Source: Streptomyces sp. CB01881 | GTDB taxonomy: Bacteria > Actinomycetota > Actinomycetes > Streptomycetales > Streptomycetaceae | Assembly (NCBI RefSeq): GCF_002953255.1 | Contig: NZ_CP026498.1 | Span: 9,056,506 to 9,120,505, forward strand | DNA length: 64,000 nucleotides | Reading direction: 5' to 3' | In this document: positions 59,009 through 64,000 of the stretch, piece by piece | Layout: every line of letters begins with the position of its first letter | Numbering within the stretch: position 1 is the stretch's first letter | Program-made: the position numbers and the translations under genes | Notes under the pieces: model-generated | Told to the model about the DNA's origin: nothing | The model's database searches: none | What the model saw: only the letters and a program-made list of their open reading frames with translations

Positions 59009-59520
59009 GCGCGGTCCTCCGTGGTGTCGATGGCCACCCCGGCGCGCAGCGCGAGGGTGACGGGCGTGCGCTCGCAGATGTCGAGCAGCCGGGCGCGCTG
59101 CTCCTCGTCAAGCGCGCCGGCGAGCGCGACCCGGCGCGCGATCCGGCCGTTGCGCCCGTCCGTCTCGTAGCCGAGCCTGACCCGGACGGTCTCCAGCGGC
59201 CACTCCTTGCGCTCCGCGTACATCCGCAGGGTGATCGCGGTGCAGGAGCCGAGCGAGGCGAGCAGCAGGGCGAACGGCTCCGGCCCGCTGTCCGAACCGC
59301 CGCGCCGCACCGGCTCGTCGGCGGTCAGCGGGTGCGTGCCCGCCTTCACGTCGACGTGGAACGGTACGTCGGCGGAGCTGCCGGTCACCACGGCGGTGGT
59401 GACCCGCCGGAACTCTGGTGCGGCGTCCTTCGCAGCGTCCTGCGAGGAGCCCGGCGCGGCGCTCCCGTCCACGGTCGCACTGACGGTCGGACTGGTGGGA
59501 CTGGTGGGAGTCTGGCTCAT
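59005..59520 (-). CDS. OsmC/Ohr family peroxide reductase-like protein
   Basis: A 171-residue OsmC-fold protein with a 35-residue Ser/Pro-rich leader. The two reactive cysteines are Cys93 in LLASLGSCTAITLRMYA and Cys149 in LLDICERTPVT, both in canonical positions. FHVDVKAGTHPLTADEPVRR with SGPEPFALLL fits the YhfA/OsmC-like branch. OsmC and Ohr proteins reduce organic hydroperoxides and are re-reduced through lipoyl groups and lipoamide dehydrogenase-type flavoproteins. The co-translated flavoprotein may thus be its dedicated reductase. Confidence 0.88.
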   Translation of the reverse strand: MSQTPTSPTSPTVSATVDGSAAPGSSQDAAKDAAPEFRRVTTAVVTGSSADVPFHVDVKAGTHPLTADEPVRRGGSDSGPEPFALLLASLGSCTAITLRMYAERKEWPLETVRVRLGYETDGRNGRIARRVALAGALDEEQRARLLDICERTPVTLALRAGVAIDTTEDRA

Positions 59521-59820
59521 CGCGCGCTCGCCCTAGCTGTCGGTGGGGTCGGCGCCGGGCCGGGTGCCGACGCCGTGCCCATCCTGCGACGATTCGCCCG
59601 CCCGGCGCAGCCGAACACGCGGACGGTGCGCTCTCCGCACAGGCCCGGGACCTCCGGGGGCAAGCCGGGAGAGCCCGGGGGAGAGCCCGGGAGACGGCCC
59701 TGCGCGCGACCCCGGCGGGCCGCCCCGGCAGGACCCCGGCACCCCGGCGCCCCGGCAGGCACCCCGGGAGACGATCACAGGGCCGGGAACCGGGAGCCGG
59801 GAGCCGGGACCTGGACCGCC
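59521..59820. other. 300-bp low-complexity gap
   Basis: Between same-strand hydrolase and OsmC genes. Contains GGGAGAGCCC, CACCCCGG and GGGAGCCG runs, and no supported gene. The OsmC-operon promoter should lie near 59530-59640. Confidence 0.4.
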
Positions 59821-60570
59821 TCAGGCCGTCGGGACCGCCGCCAGCTCCGCGAGCACCGCCGCCGTCTCGGCCGGCCGGGAGAACATCGGCCAGTGCCCGG
59901 TCGGCACCTCGCGCAGCTCCCACTCCGGACCGCCGAGCGCCGCGAAGTACGGGTGGCCGGCTGCGATCATCGCCCGGATCTGCTCCAGCGGGAAGGAGCA
60001 CGAGATCAGGCCCTTCGGCAGCTTGTCCGCCCGGCCGGCCAGCCGTACCGGTTCGCTGACCGTCCGGGCCGGCTGGTCGGTGGCCAGCCTGCGGAACCGG
60101 GCGAGTCCGGCCTCGTCGATGCCGTCCACACCGCCGCCGCCGGAGGCCAGGACATCCCAGGCGGGCAGCGGCAGCCGCCAGCCGTCGACCAGCGATGCCT
60201 CCAGCGTCGCGCGGTAGGCCGGGTCCCAGAGATCACGCAGGGCGATGCCGTCGGCGAGCGGGCCGGAGTCGACGAAGACGACCCGCCGGATGCGCTCGGG
60301 CACGCGGTCGGCCGCGCCGGAGACGGCGACCGTGCCACCGCTGTGGGCGACCAGGACCACGTCCTGGAGATCCTCGCGGGTCAACAGGTCGGTCAGGTCG
60401 GCGATGTGGGTCTCGGCGCCGACCTCGGGCGAGGCCTCGCCGGCCCGCTCGGCGAGACCGGTCAGGGTCACCGCGTGGACGGTGTGCCCGGCCGCTCGCA
60501 GGGGTTCGGCGACCGCGTCCCAGGCCCAACCGCCGAGCCAGAAACCGGGGACGAGTACGAAGGTGCTCAT
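59821..60570 (-). CDS. alpha/beta hydrolase (EstC/methylesterase-like)
   Basis: A 249-residue hydrolase of the plant methylesterase-like branch: FVLVPGFWLGGWAWDAVAEP with the oxyanion region, catalytic Ser77 in VVLVAHSGGT, and the terminal His in VPTGHWPMFSRP. The ATG at 60570 is chosen at the start of the fold. Divergent from a WYL-type regulator whose operator-like palindrome lies between them. Confidence 0.86.
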   Translation of the reverse strand: MSTFVLVPGFWLGGWAWDAVAEPLRAAGHTVHAVTLTGLAERAGEASPEVGAETHIADLTDLLTREDLQDVVLVAHSGGTVAVSGAADRVPERIRRVVFVDSGPLADGIALRDLWDPAYRATLEASLVDGWRLPLPAWDVLASGGGGVDGIDEAGLARFRRLATDQPARTVSEPVRLAGRADKLPKGLISCSFPLEQIRAMIAAGHPYFAALGGPEWELREVPTGHWPMFSRPAETAAVLAELAAVPTA

Positions 60571-60714
60571 GGTGGATGGGTCCTCTCCGGGCCGGCCTTG
60601 CCGTGCTTGCATTCCTCGCCGTGCGGGCGGCCAGCTGTGTGGTTGCGTTCCTTGGATTCCCTGCCGTGCGCGGCGATCGGCGAGCCGATGGCGCCCGCAG
60701 GCGCCCGCCGCTGG

Positions 60715-60732
60715 TTCGACCCTAGGATCGAA
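60715..60732. promoter_or_regulatory. operator-like palindrome TTCGAYCCTAGGRTCGAA
   Basis: An 18-bp inverted repeat with one mismatched pair, 48 bp before the WYL regulator start, in the gap shared with the divergent hydrolase. Probable WYL-regulator binding site; it also contains a -10-like TAGGAT. Confidence 0.6.
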
Positions 60733-60779
60733 TCCGGACAGGACACGACCGGATTACCGGCCCGATCGGAGGAGCGCGG

Positions 60780-61742
60780 ATGGATCACCCGGTCAGCCGA
60801 GTCCTCGCCCTGCTGGAACTGCTCCAGGCCCGGCCCGGCCTCACCGGCCCCGAGCTGGCCGAACGGCTGGACGTGGACGAGCGCACCGTCCGCCGCTACA
60901 CGGCACGGCTGGTGGACCTCGGCATCCCGGTGCAGGCCGAGCGCGGCCGGTACGGCGGCTACCGCCTGCTGCCGGGCTACCGGCTGCCGCCGCTGATGCT
61001 CACCGGGGACGAGGCGGCCTCCGTCGTGCTCGGGCTGCTCGCCGGTCGCCGGTCGGGGCTGTCGGTGGGGGAGGAGGCCGCCGAGTCGGCGCTCACCAAG
61101 ATCCAGCGGGTGCTGCCACCGCGGCTGCGCGAGCGGGTCGCGGCGGTGGAGCAGACGCTCGGGCTGACCTCGGCGCCCGCGGCCGGCCCGAACCCGGACG
61201 CGGCCGCGCTCTTCACGCTCGCCGAGGCGGCCCGCCGCGGCCGCCGCGTCCGGCTGTCCTACCGGGACCGCGAGGGGGCGGCCAGCGACCGCGAGTTCGA
61301 CCCGTACGGGCTGGTCTTCCACTCGGGCCGCTGGTACACCACCGGGTTGGACCACCGGAGCGGCGAGCTGCGCACCTTCCGGCTGGACCGGATCCGGTCC
61401 GCCGAGCAGGGCGAGGCCGGCTTCGAACCGCCGGAGGGCTTCGACGCCGTCCAGCGGGTGGTGGAGTCGCTGGGCTCGGTGCCGTGGACGCACGAGGTGG
61501 AGGTGGTGCTCACGACCACCCTCGCCGAGGCCCGGCACCGCATCCCGCCGGCGGCCGGGAGCCTCGCCGGGACCGCGGACGGCCGCGTCCTGCTGCGGGC
61601 CCGCGCCCAGGACCTCGCCGGGTGCGCGGTGATGCTGGCCGGCCTCGGCTGGCCGTTCACCGTCCGCCGCCCGGACGCCCTGCGCACGGAGGTACGCGCC
61701 CTCGCCGCCCGGCTCACGGAGTGGGCCGAGGACACGCCCTGA
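60780..61742 (+). CDS. WYL-domain transcriptional regulator
   Basis: A 320-residue regulator. The N-terminal HTH_11 reads ALLELLQARPGLTGPELAER and ERTVRRYTARLVDLGIPVQA with GRYGGYRLLPGYRLPPL. The WYL domain follows (VRLSYRDREG ... PYGLVFHSGRWYTTGLDHRS), then the C-terminal WCX extension. WYL regulators sense small ligands. Divergent from the alpha/beta hydrolase gene, probably its controller. Terminator follows the stop. Confidence 0.9.
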   Translation: MDHPVSRVLALLELLQARPGLTGPELAERLDVDERTVRRYTARLVDLGIPVQAERGRYGGYRLLPGYRLPPLMLTGDEAASVVLGLLAGRRSGLSVGEEAAESALTKIQRVLPPRLRERVAAVEQTLGLTSAPAAGPNPDAAALFTLAEAARRGRRVRLSYRDREGAASDREFDPYGLVFHSGRWYTTGLDHRSGELRTFRLDRIRSAEQGEAGFEPPEGFDAVQRVVESLGSVPWTHEVEVVLTTTLAEARHRIPPAAGSLAGTADGRVLLRARAQDLAGCAVMLAGLGWPFTVRRPDALRTEVRALAARLTEWAEDTP

Positions 61743-61767
61743 GCGCCCCCTGTCCAGGGCGCGCTCA
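61740..61767. terminator. hairpin terminator at the stop codon
   Basis: TGAGCGC, which begins with the WYL gene stop codon, pairs with GCGCTCA (61761-61767); CCCTG and CAGGG extend the stem inward. Lies between convergent genes. Confidence 0.7.
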
Positions 61768-61818
61768 GCCCGGCGTAGGCCCCCGACAGGGCGGGCCGGT
61801 CGGGCGGCGGGCTCCCCG

Positions 61819-63450
61819 TCAGTGCACCGCCGGCGCCAACTCGTCGGCATCGCCCGGCCGTTCACCGGACGTCGCCCCGGCTCCGGGCTCGCGCATCAGT
61901 CGCTGCGGGCGGCGGACGAGCAGGTAGCCGATGCCCGCGAGGGTGACCAGGCCGACGCCGAGGACCGCGGCCCACACCTGGTACCAGGGCGCGCCGGGCG
62001 GCGCGAGGATGGTGCGCGGCCAGCAGATGTTGACCACCTCCAGGCCGGTCCAGAGCACCGCGAGGACGTTGATCACCGTCCCGGCGCGCCCGTACGAGAC
62101 CGCGCCGGACGGCCGCCAGCCGTCGCGCAGCCGGGCCAGCACGGCGGCCAGGCAGAGCAGGAAGAACGGCAGGAAGGTGGCGGCCGTGCCGAAGGTGATC
62201 AGGCTGCCCATCGCCGTGGACTCCAGCCCGAGCGGCAGTGCGGCCGAGCTGACCAGGGTGGCCGCGACCAGGCCGCCGATCGGCGCCTTGTGCCGGTTGA
62301 CCCGGCGGACCTGGGCCGAGAACGGGAAGACGCCGTCGCGGGCCAGCGAGTAGAGGCCGCGGGCGGCGCCGCCCTGCGAGGCCATCAGACAGGCGGTGAA
62401 CGAGACCAGGACGACCACCACGAACGGCTTGGCCGACCAGTCGCCGAACCCGGAGGTGACGGCGGTGGTGACCGGGTCGAGGTCCTCGCCGCGGACCACG
62501 GCGGCCGGGTCCGGGTGGGCCAGTTCGACGGCGACGGCGTTCAGGACGACCACCACGCCGACGCTCAGCAGGGCCCACCACATCGCCCGCGGCACCTGCC
62601 GGCCGGCGTCCTTGGTCTCCTCGGCGGTGGAGACGCAGGCGTCGAATCCGATGAACGCCCAGCCACCGACGGCGACCACGGCGAGGAAGGCCGCGCCGGT
62701 GGAGACCCCGGCGGTGGCGGGCGCGTCCAGCAGGTCGGTGAGCAGGCCGAAGCCGTGCTGGCGGAAGAAGAGCAGCAGCGCGAAGCCCACGACCACGGAG
62801 GCGATCGCCTCGGCGGCGATGCCCAGCGAGACGAACCGGCGCAGCAGGTTGATGCCGTAGGCGTTGACCAGCGTGCAGGCCAGCATGAACGCCAGTGAGA
62901 CGAGCACCAGCTGGGCGGGTGTCGGGGTGAGTCCGAACAGGGCGAAGAACCACGGCGAGGCCAGGTAGGCGACGGTGGTGTTGGCGAACATCACCGCGAA
63001 CTGCCACATCCAGCCGGTCAGCCAGGCGAAGGTCGGCCCGGCGAGGCGACGGCTCCACTGGTAGGCGCCGCCGGCCAGGGGCCACTGGGAGGCGAGCTCG
63101 GAGTAGACCGCCACCACCAGCATCTGGCCGATCAGGCAGACCGGGAGCGCCCAGATCCAGGCGCCGCCGGCCACGCCGATGCCGACCTGGCTGACCGCGT
63201 AGAGGCCGACCACGGGGGAGACGACGGCGAAGCCCATCGAGATGTTGCCGAGGACGCCGAGGCTGCGCTTCAGCTCCTGCCGGTAGCCGAGCGCGGCGAG
63301 CCGCTCGGCGTCGGTACCCGCAGCCCTGCCTACGCCCGTACCTGGGCCCGTGACCGGGCCTCCAGCCGCACCTCGATCCGCACCTCCGCCCGCACCTGGG
63401 TCCGTGCCGGGGGTGCGGGAGATCCGGGATCTTGCGGGGTTCTCGGTCAT
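61819..63450 (-). CDS. APC family amino-acid permease
   Basis: A 543-residue transporter with twelve hydrophobic helices after a Gly/Thr-rich 45-residue N-terminal tail. NISMGFAVVSPVVGLYAVSQ marks helix 1, SELASQWPLAGGAYQWSRRL helix 2-3, and GFDACVSTAEETKDAGRQVP the loop after helix 6, which is typical of the GABA/polyamine-type branch. Takes up an amino acid or amine. Divergent from a TetR-type regulator with a clear palindrome between them. Confidence 0.88.
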   Translation of the reverse strand: MTENPARSRISRTPGTDPGAGGGADRGAAGGPVTGPGTGVGRAAGTDAERLAALGYRQELKRSLGVLGNISMGFAVVSPVVGLYAVSQVGIGVAGGAWIWALPVCLIGQMLVVAVYSELASQWPLAGGAYQWSRRLAGPTFAWLTGWMWQFAVMFANTTVAYLASPWFFALFGLTPTPAQLVLVSLAFMLACTLVNAYGINLLRRFVSLGIAAEAIASVVVGFALLLFFRQHGFGLLTDLLDAPATAGVSTGAAFLAVVAVGGWAFIGFDACVSTAEETKDAGRQVPRAMWWALLSVGVVVVLNAVAVELAHPDPAAVVRGEDLDPVTTAVTSGFGDWSAKPFVVVVLVSFTACLMASQGGAARGLYSLARDGVFPFSAQVRRVNRHKAPIGGLVAATLVSSAALPLGLESTAMGSLITFGTAATFLPFFLLCLAAVLARLRDGWRPSGAVSYGRAGTVINVLAVLWTGLEVVNICWPRTILAPPGAPWYQVWAAVLGVGLVTLAGIGYLLVRRPQRLMREPGAGATSGERPGDADELAPAVH

Positions 63451-63505
63451 GGGCGTCCACCTTGCCGTCGTCCGCGGCGGGCCCTGAGAGGGGCCGTCGC
63501 AGAAA

Positions 63506-63520
63506 ACTAACTTTGTTAGT
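63506..63520. promoter_or_regulatory. TetR operator ACTAAC-TTT-GTTAGT
   Basis: A perfect 6+3+6 palindrome, AT-rich against its background, 56 bp before the permease start and 109 bp before the TetR start. Best operator candidate for this divergent pair. Confidence 0.75.
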
Positions 63521-63628
63521 CAGGGACGGTAGCCCGCCGCCCCGGGGCAGCGGAAGGGTCGAGACCTGCCTGTAATAACGTGAGCCGGAAATCGTGGGCG
63601 ACACGGCCGGCAGTGAGGGGCGACAAGC

Positions 63629-64000
63629 GTGGGACGACCGAGCAGGGCACTGCTGAGCAGGGAGATCATCGCCAGGGCCGCCCTCGACACGGTCGACGAG
63701 CAGGGGCCGGACGGTCTCACCATGCGCGCCGTCGCCGACCGCCTGGGCGTGAAGGCGGCCTCGCTCTACAACCACGTGAGCGGCAAGGACGAGCTGATCG
63801 ACGGGCTCGCCGAACTGGTCAACGCCGAGATCGACCTCGGCCCGCTCACCGGCATCGAGGCCGCCGGGTGGCGGGCCGGCATCACCGCCTACGCGCGCGG
63901 CTACCGCGCCGTCTTCCTGCACCACCCCAACACCATCGCGCTGCTCGCCCGTCGCAGGGTCGGGGCCGAGCGCCAGCTGCTCGGCTACGACACCCTGCTC
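63629..64000 (+). CDS. TetR/AcrR family regulator, 3'-partial
   Basis: The frame from the GTG at 63629 runs open to the right edge (124 codons). It reads LLSREIIARAALDTVDEQGP, LTMRAVADRLGVKAASLYNH and VSGKDELIDGLAELVNAEID, a TetR helix-turn-helix of the TetR_C type. The remainder lies outside. Probably represses the divergent APC permease. Confidence 0.85.
   Translation, partial: MGRPSRALLSREIIARAALDTVDEQGPDGLTMRAVADRLGVKAASLYNHVSGKDELIDGLAELVNAEIDLGPLTGIEAAGWRAGITAYARGYRAVFLHHPNTIALLARRRVGAERQLLGYDTLL

Noticed and set aside
61862..63925. Long minus-strand open frame through the APC permease region
   Set aside because: Out-of-frame shadow of the permease gene; composition is Arg/Gly/Pro nonsense.
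1..64000. tRNA, rRNA, CRISPR arrays, biosynthetic gene cluster, phage or conjugative genes
   Set aside because: No sequence in the window gave a convincing sign of any of these.

Overview
The window is high-GC actinobacterial DNA, most probably from a Streptomycetaceae chromosome (Streptomyces or Kitasatospora type). Supporting signs are the strongly GC-biased third positions, many GTG starts, GGAGG-type ribosome sites, long GC-rich hairpin terminators without T-tails, an F420-dependent LLM oxidoreductase, mycothiol-linked DinB-fold proteins, a CGNR zinc-finger protein, an ECF42-type sigma factor with its YCII partner, and many TetR, MarR, ArsR, LuxR, LacI, RpiR, PucR and WYL regulators. No rRNA, tRNA, CRISPR array or biosynthetic gene cluster was seen. 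It reads as accessory chromosome (arm-like): short independent transcription units, regulator/target pairs and several decayed genes.

Layout. 1-8.6 kb: end of an ABC exporter, a formylglycine-generating-enzyme-like protein, a beta-propeller protein, an M4 metallopeptidase, a headless Nudix relic, a DUF4232-type lipoprotein, a TetR/hydrolase divergent pair with a clear operator, and a TIGR03084-type protein. 8.6-14.7 kb: a LuxR regulator and an acyl-CoA ligase that once met tail to tail, now split by a 3.8-kb island. The island is bounded by two deletion-derivative IS1634-like copies and carries an aspartyl/asparaginyl beta-hydroxylase gene. 14.7-25 kb: MerR/SDR, globin-GNAT, a VOC protein, a secreted peptidoglycan-binding protein, a MarR/extradiol-dioxygenase pair with twin operators, ECF42/YCII and a PucR-type regulator. 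25-28.5 kb: relics (molybdo-oxidoreductase, cation diffusion facilitator, XRE/TPR regulator) around an intact molbindin and a CmtR-like metal sensor, then two small zinc-ribbon proteins. 28.5-30.8 kb: an ISL3-type element with long inverted repeats that carries a DUF4259 passenger gene.

31-42 kb: FUSC-like membrane protein, solo IS21-like end, SnoaL-like protein, TetR/rhodanese pair with two operators, an orphan SRPBCC gene behind twin ArsR-type operators, a GNAT, a second VOC protein, a Tat-exported hydrolase, a seven-repeat propeller lectin, and a deaminase/LLM operon. 43-64 kb: Lrp, membrane esterase, GNAT-MFS operon, CGNR protein, an intact SRPBCC-ArsR operon with the same twin-operator layout as the orphan, LysE exporter, a truncated MFS gene with an SDR-like head, LacI, RpiR/EamA, epoxide hydrolase, BNR-repeat protein, an OsmC-flavoprotein operon, hydrolase/WYL pair, an APC permease and a partial TetR regulator.

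Most genes are organised as a regulator divergent from one or two enzymes or transporters, and in many cases the palindromic operator can be read in the gap. The most unusual points are the IS-bounded island, whose pre-insertion site can be rebuilt base by base; the ISL3 element with a DUF4259 cargo gene; and the two SRPBCC loci that share a twin-operator architecture although one has lost its ArsR gene.
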